A stretch of 64,000 nucleotides of DNA from Sandaracinus amylolyticus (lineage in GTDB: Bacteria > Myxococcota_A > Polyangia > Polyangiales > Sandaracinaceae). Of the stretch, positions 1-11,761 are shown one piece after another. The notes beneath the pieces were generated by a model, which did not search any database, was not told the DNA's origin, and saw only the letters and a list, made by a program, of their open reading frames with translations. Positions within the stretch are counted from its first letter, which is position 1. The number at the start of each line of letters is the position of its first letter. Made by a program: the position numbers and the translations under genes. Location: positions 2,542,001 to 2,606,000 of the forward strand of contig NZ_CP011125.1 of assembly GCF_000737325.1 (NCBI RefSeq), written 5' to 3'.

Positions 1-1545
<1,545 letters not shown>

Positions 1546-1625
1546 GCGCGGCCCGAGTCTACGCTGTGCGCGACGTCGCCACCGGCGCTCGACGCGCGCC
1601 CGCAGCGCGCTAGGGCAGCGCCACC

Positions 1626-2636
1626 ATGCGTCCCACCCTCGCTTGCGTCGCGCTCGCGCTCGCCGGCTGCGCCTCGACGACCCCCTCGCAGCCAACCACC
1701 CCCGCGCGCGCCGGCGTTGCGAACCGGCCCTCGGCGGCGCCCGACGGCAGCTGCCAGCTCGACCGCGCGATGGCGCTCGCCGAGGTGATCGAGGTGCCCG
1801 GGACGCGCGTGTCGCTGCGCCTGCCGCGCGTCGACGAGCTCGTCATGGTGCGCGGCGAGCCCTTCGTGGTGCACGAGTGCGGCCTCGCGATCTCGATCGA
1901 CGCCGCGCCGCCCGGGCTCGCCACCCGGACGTACCTCGACGACGTGAGCCAGGCGCTGCGCACCTCGTCGCTCGGCTGCCGCGAGTCGCGCTCGTCGCAG
2001 GGCGAGACGCTGTGGTCGTGCGACGCGAACGGCATGGTGATGCGCGCGCGGCGCATCGAGATCGGCGGCACGGGCGCGCTCGTGTCGGTGCTCGGCCCCG
2101 CGGCGGACGTGCGCGCGGTCGACGCCATCGTGTCCAGCGCGCGCGTCGACCCCGCCGCGACGTACGACGCGCTCGCGCAGATGAGCGTCGCGCTGGTGCC
2201 GCCCGAGGGCATGGCCCTGCGCGAGACCTCGACCGGCGGCGCGCTCGAGTACGCGCTCGTGGGATCGGCGCTGGTCCCGCCGCGCACCCAGCCCGCGCTG
2301 GTGTGGCTCTTCGTGCCCTGGGACGCCGACGAGCAGCACGCCGACGGCAGCCCGTGGACCGATCTCGAGCTCGGGCGCTTCGTGGGCGGGCTCGTCGGCG
2401 CGAGCGATCTCGATCAGGTCCGCGAGGGCACGATGCGCGGCGGGCCGGTCGCGCCCGGCGTGTTCGAGATGACGATCGACGCGACGATCGAGGCCACCCC
2501 GATGACGGTGTGGACCTGGACGCTGCGCGACGAGCACGGCGCGTACGTCGTGATGGGCCGCTCGCCGTCGTCGGAGTCGACGCTGTGGATCGACCGCTGG
2601 CGCGCGCACGCACGCACGCTGTCGTTCATCGACTGA
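1626..2636 (+). CDS. predicted lipoprotein of unknown function
   Basis: 336 residues starting with a short lipoprotein signal peptide. The lipobox LAGC puts the lipidated cysteine at residue 15, so the protein should be anchored in a membrane on the periplasmic side. The mature part is a mixed alpha/beta sequence with several tryptophans near the C terminus and no domain I recognise. A second block (from about residue 195) may repeat the fold of the first, since both begin with a short strand-rich stretch followed by 'ALV' segments, but this is weak. The start at 1626 is chosen because it sits right before the hydrophobic signal; no strong ribosome binding site is seen. It stands alone between the divergent kinase and the convergent M48 remnant. 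Confidence 0.85.
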   Translation: MRPTLACVALALAGCASTTPSQPTTPARAGVANRPSAAPDGSCQLDRAMALAEVIEVPGTRVSLRLPRVDELVMVRGEPFVVHECGLAISIDAAPPGLATRTYLDDVSQALRTSSLGCRESRSSQGETLWSCDANGMVMRARRIEIGGTGALVSVLGPAADVRAVDAIVSSARVDPAATYDALAQMSVALVPPEGMALRETSTGGALEYALVGSALVPPRTQPALVWLFVPWDADEQHADGSPWTDLELGRFVGGLVGASDLDQVREGTMRGGPVAPGVFEMTIDATIEATPMTVWTWTLRDEHGAYVVMGRSPSSESTLWIDRWRAHARTLSFID

Positions 2637-2643
2637 CGCCGCG

Positions 2644-2921
2644 TCATCGACCGAGGCAGAGCGCGCGCTGCACCGCCGCGAGATCGTGCTCGAGCGGGAC
2701 GCGCATCGCGGTCTCGCCGCGCGCCAGCTCGTGCACCTGCGCGATGCGCTGCGCGGTGTCGGGGTGGCTCGAGAGCCACGCCAGCCCGATCGCGTCCTCG
2801 GGCCGCTCCATCGTCTCGCCTCGTCGCGCACCGCCCGGAGCACGCCCGCCTCGATCGTGATCGTGACCGCGTGCGGCCGCGGATCGTCGGCCGTGGTGAG
2901 CGTGCCCCGGAACGTCGTCAC
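2644..2921 (-). pseudogene. internally deleted M48-type metallopeptidase gene
   Basis: Two pieces of what looks like one peptidase gene are joined out of frame. From the GTG at 2921, which overlaps the TGA of the oxidoreductase (GTGA), the first frame reads VTTFRGTLTTADDPRPHAV and so on for about 35 residues, resembling the small N-terminal domain before some M48 peptidases. Near 2815-2820 the match moves to another frame, which reads AWLSSHPDTAQRIAQV and runs to a TGA at 2644. The motif W-L-S-S-H-P-x-T-A-x-R-I is the usual C terminus of M48 peptidases. The whole catalytic core, including HExxH, is missing. I infer a single internal deletion with frameshift; family assignment of the N-terminal piece is less certain than that of the C-terminal piece. 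Confidence 0.7.
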
Positions 2922-3931
2922 CGCAGATCCACGAGCTGCTTGCCGAAGTTCTTGCCCTTCAGCATGCCGAGGAACGCCTCGGGCGCCGACGACAGGCCCT
3001 TCGCGATCGTCTCCCGGTACTTCAGCTTCCCGGTCGCGACGAGCTCGCCGAGCTCCTTCAGCGCGGCGGGCCAGTGCTCCGGGTGCTCGCTCACGATGAA
3101 GCCCTCCACGCGCAGCCGGTTCGTCAGGATGAGCTGGGGGAACGCCATCGGGATCGGCTGTCCGTCGTAGCCCGCGATCATCCCGCACACCGCGACGCGC
3201 GCGAACGGGCTCGTCCGCACCATCACCGCGTCCATCACCATCCCGCCGACGTTCTCGAAGAGCCCGTCGACTCCGTCGGGGCACGCCTCGGCGATCGCGC
3301 GCGAGAGCGACTGCAGGTCGCGGTGCTCCTTGTAGTCGACGCACGCGTCGAAGCCGAGCTCGTCGCGCACGTAGCCGCACTTCTCCGGGCCGCCCGCGAT
3401 GCCCACCGCGCGGCACCCGCGCGCCTTCGCGAGCTGCCCCACGACGCTCCCCACCGCGCCGCTCGCCGCGCTCACCACGACCGTCGCGCCCGGCTTCGGC
3501 GCGATGATCTGCGTGAGCCCGTACCACGCGGTCACCCCGGGCATGCCCACCGCGCCGAGGTACGCCGAGAGCGGCACCCGCGACGTGTCCACCTTGCGCA
3601 GCGTGCTCGCGCTCACCTTCGCGTGGGTCTGCCAGCCGCCCATGCCGACCACGAGGTCGCCCGCCGCGAAGCGTCGATCGCGCGACGCGAGCACCTCGCC
3701 GGCGGTGCCGCCGACCATCACCTCGCCGAGCGGCTGGGGCGCCGCGTAGCTCTTCGCGTCGCTCATGCGGCCGCGCATGTAGGGATCGAGCGAGAGGAAG
3801 TGGTGCTTCACCAGCACCTGTCCTTCGTCGAGGTGCTCGTCGAGCGGTGCCTCGACGAGCTCGAAGTTCGCGGTCGACGCCTCGGCCTTCGGGCGAGACG
3901 CGAGGAGGATGCGCTGGTGGGTCGTGGTCAT
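2918..3931 (-). CDS. NADP-dependent oxidoreductase, medium-chain (CurA/prostaglandin reductase-like)
   Basis: 337 residues, usual length for this family of zinc-free medium-chain reductases, which reduce the C=C bond of alpha,beta-unsaturated carbonyls with NADPH. Diagnostic segments are HHFLSLDPYMRGRM near residue 48, the nucleotide-binding loop SAASGAVGSVVGQLAK, and the C-terminal LKGKNFGKQLV. No zinc-binding cysteine pattern is seen. The ATG at 3931 is followed at once by the family N terminus (MTTTHQRILLASRP). Downstream, its stop overlaps the GTG of the collapsed M48 gene by GTGA, so the two were once translationally coupled. The 96 bp to the divergent gene at 4028 should hold both promoters. 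Real substrate unknown. Confidence 0.93.
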   Translation of the reverse strand: MTTTHQRILLASRPKAEASTANFELVEAPLDEHLDEGQVLVKHHFLSLDPYMRGRMSDAKSYAAPQPLGEVMVGGTAGEVLASRDRRFAAGDLVVGMGGWQTHAKVSASTLRKVDTSRVPLSAYLGAVGMPGVTAWYGLTQIIAPKPGATVVVSAASGAVGSVVGQLAKARGCRAVGIAGGPEKCGYVRDELGFDACVDYKEHRDLQSLSRAIAEACPDGVDGLFENVGGMVMDAVMVRTSPFARVAVCGMIAGYDGQPIPMAFPQLILTNRLRVEGFIVSEHPEHWPAALKELGELVATGKLKYRETIAKGLSSAPEAFLGMLKGKNFGKQLVDLR

Positions 3932-4027
3932 CGCGCCGGAGCATAGGGCCGGCGCCACGACCCCGTCCGCGGTCTTGCCTCGGCTGCCGCCGTTTGCGAG
4001 CGTCGCGCCCGAAAGGCAGGGGCAGCC

Positions 4028-4798
4028 ATGACAGCACGACTCTCCAGGCAGGCATCGGGGCAGCGGCACTTGCGATGGGGGCGCGAGATCCACGCGACCC
4101 TCCGCGCGCACATCGCGCACGACGATCTCCTGAGCGACGCCCAGCGCGCGGCGCTCGACGCCGAGTCGGCGCGCCTCGGCGCGACGCTCACCACGCTCGA
4201 GACCGCGACCGCCGCGTACGGGCGCTGGCTCTCGGGCGCGCACGTCGAGTCGCGCGCGAGCCTCCGCGTCGCGAACTACGTCGCGGACGAGGCGCAGCGC
4301 GCGGTCGACGCGACGCTCCGCCCCCACCGCGACACCCTCGCGCGCTTCCTTCCCGGCGGCTGGAGCACGCTGTTCGGGGATCTCTCGCTCTCGCGCGTGC
4401 TGCGCGCCGGTCACGCGCGCACCGCGAAGCTCGCGGCCGACGGCGCGTCGATGCTGCGCAGCCTGCCGTCGTCGGTGCCGGGCGCGGGCGCGCTGCCTCC
4501 GGTGAGCGCGCTCGCCGATCGTCTCGACACCGCGGCGACGCGCATCCGCGGCCTGCTCGATCACGTCGAGCGCGAGGTCGAGCCGCAGCGCCGCCCGCTC
4601 AAGAGCGCGGTCGAGCGCGGCGTGTTCGACCTGCGCGAGGGGCTCGAGCAGATGGACGCCCGCCTGCGCGCGACGTTCCCGGCGTCGTTCATCGAGAGCC
4701 TCTATCCCGAGCTGACGCGCGGGGGGACCGCGATCGCGGACGAGCCCGACGAGGACGACGACGACACCGACCCGCCCGCGCCCGCGCCCGCCAGCTGA
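4028..4798 (+). CDS. hypothetical helical protein
   Basis: 256 residues; I do not recognise a family. The sequence is almost entirely predicted alpha-helix, rich in Ala, Arg, Leu and Glu, with one short Pro/Gly break (LPGGWSTLFGD, about residues 110-120) and a strongly acidic tail (DEPDEDDDD) followed by a Pro/Ala stretch. There is no signal peptide or membrane segment, so it is probably cytoplasmic. The ATG at 4028 has a purine-rich AGGGGCAG upstream. Codon use matches the neighbours, with G/C in nearly every third position, supporting a real gene. A perfect 8-bp hairpin follows the stop within 6 bp. Confidence 0.75.
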   Translation: MTARLSRQASGQRHLRWGREIHATLRAHIAHDDLLSDAQRAALDAESARLGATLTTLETATAAYGRWLSGAHVESRASLRVANYVADEAQRAVDATLRPHRDTLARFLPGGWSTLFGDLSLSRVLRAGHARTAKLAADGASMLRSLPSSVPGAGALPPVSALADRLDTAATRIRGLLDHVEREVEPQRRPLKSAVERGVFDLREGLEQMDARLRATFPASFIESLYPELTRGGTAIADEPDEDDDDTDPPAPAPAS

Positions 4799-4803
4799 GA
4801 CGA

Positions 4804-4822
4804 CTGCGCCATTGTGGCGCAG
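4804..4822 (+). terminator. hairpin after the helical-protein gene
   Basis: CTGCGCCA and TGGCGCAG form a perfect 8-bp stem around a 3-nt TTG loop, starting 6 bp after the stop at 4798. No T-run follows, so if it terminates transcription it does so without the classic U-tract. Confidence 0.5.
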
Positions 4823-4860
4823 TGGTCCGCCCGGAAGCGCGGAACAGCCGGCGATGAGGG

Positions 4861-5246
4861 CTCGAAGAGGCATCCGTCCGAGCTGACGGGTGCCTCTTCG
4901 AGTCTCGAAGAGGCGTCCGTCAGAGCTGACGGGTGCACCTTCGAGTCGCATGGAGGCGCCCGCCACGGCGGACGGGTGCTCCTTCGAGGTGCGTGGATGC
5001 ATCCGTCAGCTCTGACGGGTGGATCGTGGGATCTCGAAGATGCGTCCGTCCGAGCTGACGGGTGCCTCTTCGAGCCTCGACGACGCGGTCGTCAGGTCGG
5101 ACGGGTGGATCGCGGAGACGACGAGGCGCGGTCCGCGGCGCCGACGGGTGGGTCGTCTCGACACGAGGATGTGGTCGGCGGTGCCGACGCGGGGCTCGTC
5201 GACGCGCGATCGACGGGTGCGACCGGCGGACGAGCGCGGCGTCGAC
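4861..5246. repeat. nine-unit tandem array of 43-bp palindromic repeats
   Basis: The landmark GACGGGTG, or a decayed form of it, occurs at 4885, 4928, 4971, 5014, 5057, 5100, 5143, 5186 and 5229: exactly 43 bp each time, with no indels. Each 42-bp unit is itself an inverted repeat. In unit 1 (4861-4902) the left arm CTCGAAGAGGCATCCGTC pairs with GACGGGTGCCTCTTCGAG around a 6-nt loop, with a single mismatch that would be a G-U pair in RNA. Units 1, 2 and 5 are near-identical; units 3 and 4 are diverged, and units 6-9 decay progressively toward the regulator gene at 5296. The 43-bp period is close to four helical turns. It fills the 497-bp gap between 4798 and 5296 and encodes nothing convincing. 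Confidence 0.93.
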
Positions 5247-5295
5247 GCGGCTTCCCGCCGCGCCCGCATCGCGGTATGCCGGACGTCCAGGAGCG

Positions 5296-7118
<1,823 letters not shown>

Positions 7119-7119
<1 letters not shown>

Positions 7120-7988
7120 TGAAGACCAAGGTCGGTGTGGTGCAGATGACGTCGACCGGCGACGTCGAGGCGAACCTGCGCACGGTCGAGCGTCTGGTCG
7201 GCGAGGCGGCGGCGGACGGCGCGAAGCTGGTCGTGATCCCCGAGTGCTTCGCGTACCTCGGCCCCGAGAACGGCAAGCTCGAGATCGCCGAGGAGCTGCC
7301 TTCCCCGGAGGGCTCCGCCCCCCTGTCGACCCCCGGCCGCGCTGCGACCCCGGGCGGTCCGATCCTGGCGCGGATGGGCGAGCTCGCGAAGCGCAGCGGC
7401 GCGCAGCTGGTGCTCGGCGGGTTCTGGGAGAAGGGCGCGAGCGCCGGCAAGGTGCGCAACGCGTGTGTGCACGTCGACGAGCACGGCGCGGTGCGCGCGG
7501 TGTACCGCAAGATCCATCTCTTCGACGTCGACCTGCCCGACGGCACGAAGCTCGAGGAGTCCGCGACGGTCGAGCCGGGCTCGGAGCTGGTCGTCGCCGA
7601 CGCGCCGTTCGGCAAGCTGGGACTGAGCGTCTGCTACGACGTGCGCTTCCCCGAGCTCTACCGCGGGCTCGTCGATCGCGGCGCGATCGCGCTGGCGGTG
7701 CCCGCGGCGTTCACGCTGACGACCGGCAAGGATCACTGGCACGTGCTGCTGCGAGCGCGGGCGATCGAGGCGCAGTCGTACGTGCTCGCGGCCGCGCAGA
7801 CCGGGCACCACTTCGGGCAGCGCCGCAGCTACGGCCACGCGCTGATCTGCGATCCGTGGGGCACGATCCTCGCGGAGTGCGGCGAGGGCGAGGGCTTCGC
7901 GACGGCGTGGATCGACACCACCGTGGTCGAGAAGGTGCGCGGGAGCCTGCCCTCGCTGCGCCATCGAGTGATCGGCGCGACGCGCTGA
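7119..7988 (+). CDS. nitrilase-superfamily amidase (Nit1-like carbon-nitrogen hydrolase)
   Basis: 289 residues of the C-N hydrolase fold. The catalytic triad is visible: E42 in VVIPECF, K131 in VYRKIHLFD, and C172 in VCYDVRFPELYR. The last motif and KIHLFDVD are typical of the Nit1/omega-amidase branch, whose bacterial members hydrolyse deaminated glutathione or 2-oxo-omega-amides; the exact substrate is inferred only. A Pro/Ser-rich stretch at about residues 62-80 (PSPEGSAPLSTPGR) is longer than in most relatives. The ATG overlaps the stop of the FHA regulator by one base, so the pair is probably co-translated, although a functional link is not obvious. Confidence 0.94.
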
Positions 7989-8002
7989 GACTCGGGGGGA
8001 TG

Positions 8003-8088
8003 CACCGCAAAGGGCCGCGGAGGGCCGCAGAGATGGTGCAGGAGGATGTCCTGCGCGCTCTCTGCGGCTCTCTGTGATCTCTGCGGTG
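8003..8088. repeat. long imperfect hairpin between convergent genes
   Basis: Three nested stems occupy the gap between two convergent genes: CACCGCA (8003-8009) with TGCGGTG (8082-8088), GCCGCAGAGA (8024-8033) with TCTCTGCGGC (8059-8068), and an inner GCAGGA/TCCTGC. The CTCTGCGG/CCGCAGAG wording resembles dispersed repeat families known in several large bacterial genomes. It could act as a two-way terminator, a transposable repeat, or both. Confidence 0.7.
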
Positions 8089-8102
8089 GATTCTCGATCG
8101 GC

Positions 8103-10193
8103 TCAGCGCCGGACGGTGTGCACCACGACCTCGCGGCCGCGTCGCGTGCGCGGGAAGGTGCGCGGGCGGACCAGCGGCTCGACGCACGGCTGGAGCTCGG
8201 GCGGGGTGACCGAGACGGTCTGGATCGCGCCCTGCTCGTCGATCATCAGCGCGATGCGCGCGGACGGGAGCGGGTCGCCCTCGGCGCGCTCGAGGCAGCG
8301 GCGCAGGCGCGCCTGCACCGGGGCCATCACCGCGTCGGTCATCTCGGTGGTGATCGCCTCGGGGAGATCCGCGGCGGGCTCGGGCGGAGGCTCGGGCGCG
8401 GGCTGCCGCGGGGGCGGCGTCGCCGCGGCCGGCGCGGGCTCGGGCGTCGGCGGCACGAGCGCGTGTGCGAGCCGCTCTCGCACCGGCGCGGGCGCGAGCG
8501 GATCGTCGGCGAGGCCGCGCACCGAGTCGAGCCGCGCGGGCGCGAGCGCGAGGATCGCGCGCGCCGCCGCGGCGAGCGCATCGATCATGCGCGCGTCGGT
8601 CGCGTCCGCGTGATAGAGGCGCAGGAAGCGCTCGATCGGCGGGAGCGCGCGGGGATCGCCGAGCGCGGCGAGCCCCTCGAAGAGCCCCGGCAGCTCGTCG
8701 ACCGGCGTCGCGGGATCTTCGAGGTGGGTGACGAGGTACGGCAGCGCCTGGCGCAGGCGCATCGTCCCCGCGGCGCGCGCGAGCGCCGCGATCGGCGGCG
8801 CGGGGCGCTGCTCGAGGTACGACGCGCCGCCGCGCAGCGCCGCGAGCACGTGCTGCTCGCCCTGCGCGCGCTGCGCGACCTGCTCGCACGCCGCGGTGCG
8901 CGCCTGGGAGGTGTCGGTGCGATCGGCGCACAGCGCGACGAGCTGCGCGGTGACGTCGGCGCTGGGATCGCGCGCGAGGAAGCGGATCGCGAACGCGCGG
9001 CCCGCGCCGATGCGCACGTCGTCGAGCGACGCGATCTGGTGCAGCTGCTCGCGCAGCGGCGCCGCCGGCGCGGTGGTGCTCGCGTCGGGCACCGCGAGCC
9101 CGTCGGCGCGCACGTCGGCGGCGCGCACCGGGACGCCGAGGCTCGCCTCGAGGCGAGGGCGACCGTCGCGCGCGCCGAGCAACGAGATGCGCCCGTCGTC
9201 GGTGAGCACGACGATGCCACCGGGCACCGCGTCGGCGCCGACGACGTCGTGCTCGCGATCGTGCACCCACCGGACCTCGTCCTCGCCCGACGCGAGCCCG
9301 AACACGAGCCGGTAGAACACGAAGTAGAGCGCGTCGTCGGCGAACGACGCGGGCTCTCCGTCGGCGAGCGACCACGCGAGGCGCACGCGGTTGCGCGCGC
9401 TCTCCGCGTTCATGCGCGGCTCGTACGCGTCGGGCAGCAGCGGCGGCTGTCCGGGCAGCGGACGCCCGCGCGGCTCGATGCCGGCGCGGCGCTGTGCGCG
9501 CTCGTCTTCGAAGAGCTCGGCGGTGACCGGGTACAGGCGGTGCTGTCCGACCATCACGCGCCCGCCGTCGTGCATCGCGTGGCCGAGCACGCCGTGCTCC
9601 ATGCGCAGCCGGAGCCGCTCGACGCCGGTGGTCGCGTCGAGGATCGAGAGGCGCTGGTGGCCCCACGGGACGAGCACGAGCGCGCCCGCGACCGCGGGGC
9701 TGCCCACCGAGAGCGAGAGCTCGTGCGACCACGCGACGCCTCCGTCGCGCACGCCGACGACGTAGCCGAGCGGGGTCTCGCCTTCGCCGCGCGCGAGCGC
9801 GACGACGAGCGTGCCGGCCTCGCCGTCGGCGCCGACGAGGTGGAGATCCTCCTCGTCGAGCGCGAGCACGCGCCCGCCGTCGGCGAGCCTGCGGACGACG
9901 ACAGCGTCCGCCTCGGTCGTGACGACGTGCTCGCCTGCGACGATCGGCGTCGAGCGCGCGTCGGTCTCCACGCGCCAGCGCTCGCGTCCCGCGCGCAGAT
10001 CCCAGCACAGCAGGCCGGGCGGCGAGGTCGTGACCGCGACGATCACGGGATCGGCGGTGCGCGGCGGCGTCTGCGCGAGCTCGCGCATCACGCCGCTCAT
10101 GTGCGGCTCCTGACGCTCGGGGTACTGCGGCTCGAACGCGCCGCCGCCGCACGCGGCGAGCGCGCACGCGAGCACGAGGATCGCGCGCCTCAC
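8103..10193 (-). CDS. beta-propeller lipoprotein (PQQ-like repeats)
   Basis: 696 residues from a GTG at 10193 that overlaps the TGA of the HEAT-repeat gene (GTGA), so the two are translationally coupled. The signal peptide ends in the lipobox LAAC, cysteine 15. Residues about 45-330 contain repeated propeller-like blades of the PQQ/WD type (for example LLCWDLRAGRERWRVETD and ISLLGARDGRPRLEASLG). Residues about 340-560 are helical and HEAT-like. After a Pro/Ala linker the last 85 residues resemble the AgmX/PglI-type C-terminal domain (ARIALMIDEQGAIQTV). It probably works as a periplasm-facing scaffold together with the HEAT protein; no catalytic motif is seen. Confidence 0.88.
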   Translation of the reverse strand: MRRAILVLACALAACGGGAFEPQYPERQEPHMSGVMRELAQTPPRTADPVIVAVTTSPPGLLCWDLRAGRERWRVETDARSTPIVAGEHVVTTEADAVVVRRLADGGRVLALDEEDLHLVGADGEAGTLVVALARGEGETPLGYVVGVRDGGVAWSHELSLSVGSPAVAGALVLVPWGHQRLSILDATTGVERLRLRMEHGVLGHAMHDGGRVMVGQHRLYPVTAELFEDERAQRRAGIEPRGRPLPGQPPLLPDAYEPRMNAESARNRVRLAWSLADGEPASFADDALYFVFYRLVFGLASGEDEVRWVHDREHDVVGADAVPGGIVVLTDDGRISLLGARDGRPRLEASLGVPVRAADVRADGLAVPDASTTAPAAPLREQLHQIASLDDVRIGAGRAFAIRFLARDPSADVTAQLVALCADRTDTSQARTAACEQVAQRAQGEQHVLAALRGGASYLEQRPAPPIAALARAAGTMRLRQALPYLVTHLEDPATPVDELPGLFEGLAALGDPRALPPIERFLRLYHADATDARMIDALAAAARAILALAPARLDSVRGLADDPLAPAPVRERLAHALVPPTPEPAPAAATPPPRQPAPEPPPEPAADLPEAITTEMTDAVMAPVQARLRRCLERAEGDPLPSARIALMIDEQGAIQTVSVTPPELQPCVEPLVRPRTFPRTRRGREVVVHTVRR

Positions 10194-10969
10194 TGGGTCA
10201 CCTCCGGCGCCGCGGCGTCCTCGGTGGCGAGCGCCTGATCGATCGCGCGTCGCACCGGGTCGTTCTCGGGGAGCGTCGCGCCGACCTCGCGCAGCACGCG
10301 CGCCGAGAGCGGGCCCTCGAGCGCGGCGAGGCGCTGCACGATCGCGAGCTTCGTGGGGCGCTGCACGTTCGCGCGCTCGAGCAGGATGCGCAGCGCGGGC
10401 GCGCTCGCCTCGAGCGCCGTCGCGTCGAGGCGGCGCAGGAAGCGCGCGACGTCCTGCGCGCTCGCCTGGGTGCCGAAGAGGATCGCGGCCTCGGGCACGC
10501 CGCGCAGCGTGGCGAGCATGACCGTGTCCATCACGCCCTGCGCGCCGACCTCGCCGAGCGCGACGGCGGCGGCGGAGCGCACCTCGGCCTCGGGGTCGTC
10601 GAGCAGATCGGCGAGCGCGCTGCGCGCGTTGGCGGATCGCGATCGCACGAGGCCGCGCGCGACCTGCGCGCGCACCGCGCCGCGCCGGTGGTGCGCGAGC
10701 GTGAGCAGCGCCGAGACCGCGGGCGGCGATCCGTTCTGCACGAGCGACTCGATCGCGCGCGAGAGCAGCGGCGCGGGCAGCCCCGCGTCGATGCGCGCGG
10801 CGAGCTGGGTCGCGAGCGCGCGATCTCCGGGACGCGCGGCCGCCGTGATCGCGCGCTCGATCTCGACGGGGTCGGTGGCCTCGAGCGACTGCCCGGCGGC
10901 CGGCGTGACGAAGGTGAAGAAGAAGAAGGCGAAGCAGAGCACCAGGGCGAGATCAACGCGTCGACGCAT
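10190..10969 (-). CDS. secreted HEAT-repeat protein
   Basis: 259 residues from the ATG at 10969, chosen because GGAGAATGG precedes it closely and a hydrophobic signal segment (LALVLCFAFFFFTFV) follows; longer in-frame starts exist upstream without support. After a likely signal-peptidase site near AAGQS, the mature protein is a run of HEAT-type helix pairs such as LLDDPEAEVRSAAAVALGEV and RRGAVRAQVARGLVRS. HEAT solenoids bind protein partners, so a structural or adaptor role in the cell envelope is likely. It is the first gene of a two-gene operon with the propeller lipoprotein. Confidence 0.88.
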   Translation of the reverse strand: MRRRVDLALVLCFAFFFFTFVTPAAGQSLEATDPVEIERAITAAARPGDRALATQLAARIDAGLPAPLLSRAIESLVQNGSPPAVSALLTLAHHRRGAVRAQVARGLVRSRSANARSALADLLDDPEAEVRSAAAVALGEVGAQGVMDTVMLATLRGVPEAAILFGTQASAQDVARFLRRLDATALEASAPALRILLERANVQRPTKLAIVQRLAALEGPLSARVLREVGATLPENDPVRRAIDQALATEDAAAPEVTQ

Positions 10970-11061
10970 CCATTCTCCTCGGCTCCCCGCCGCAGCGTAC
11001 CCGAGACGCGGGAATGGAGGTGACGGCGACACGCATCGCATGGCAGATCGGCACGAGACCG

Positions 11062-11706
11062 ATGCGATTCCTCTTCGACTTCCTCTCCCCGTACGCGTAC
11101 CTCGCGTGGTCGCGCATCCACGGCGTCGCGGCGTGCGCCGGGCGCGAGGTCGAGCCGGTGCCGGTGCTCTTCGCGGGGCTGCTCGGCGCGCACGGCACCC
11201 GCGGGCCCGCGGAGGTCGACGCGAAGCGGCGCTACCTCGTGCGCGACGTGCTGCGCATCGCGAGCGCGTGGGACGTGCCGATCGCGGCGCCGCGCGCGAT
11301 CCCGTTCCGCTCGCTGACCGCGCTGCGGCTCACGTCGATCGAGATGGATCGCGCGACGCGGCGCGCGCTGATCGATCGGCTGTTCGCGGGCGCGTGGGCG
11401 CGCGGTGAGGACCTCGCGGATTCCGAGACGCTCGCCGCGATCGCGCGCGAGGTCGGGCTGGGCGACGACGCGCTCGCGCGCGCGGAGTCGTCGGAGGTCA
11501 AAGCGTCGCTGCGCCGCGTGACCGACGAGGCGATCGCGGCGGGCGTGTTCGGCGTGCCGACGGTGCTGGTCGACGGCGAGATGTTCTGGGGCTGCGACTC
11601 GTTCCCGCACCTCGAGCGCTTCCTCGCGGGCGAGCTCGCGGTCGATCGCGACGTGCTCGCGGCGTTCGACGCCGCGCCGGTGGGTGCGCGGCGCAGCGGC
11701 GCATGA
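11062..11706 (+). CDS. DsbA-fold isomerase, 2-hydroxychromene-2-carboxylate isomerase-like
   Basis: 214 residues from the ATG at 11062 (MRFLFDFLSPYAYLAW); this is the canonical N terminus of the kappa-class GST/HCCA isomerase family, with the glutathione-activating serine in LSPYAY. An earlier in-frame ATG at 11014 would add 16 unsupported residues. The C terminus has the cis-proline loop FGVPTVLVDG and the usual MFWGCD motif (GEMFWGCDSFPHLERFL). The substrate cannot be told from the sequence; family members act on aromatic breakdown intermediates or as glutathione-dependent oxidoreductases. It is divergent from the HEAT gene and is followed by the YdcF-like gene on the same strand. Confidence 0.92.
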   Translation: MRFLFDFLSPYAYLAWSRIHGVAACAGREVEPVPVLFAGLLGAHGTRGPAEVDAKRRYLVRDVLRIASAWDVPIAAPRAIPFRSLTALRLTSIEMDRATRRALIDRLFAGAWARGEDLADSETLAAIAREVGLGDDALARAESSEVKASLRRVTDEAIAAGVFGVPTVLVDGEMFWGCDSFPHLERFLAGELAVDRDVLAAFDAAPVGARRSGA

Positions 11707-11761
11707 CTCTCCTCGGCATCGCCACGATCGCGCCACGACGGGTCGGCATGCTGGGCGGTGG

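Noticed and set aside
4861-5246. CRISPR array
   Set aside because: Units are adjacent with no variable spacers, and no cas genes are near.
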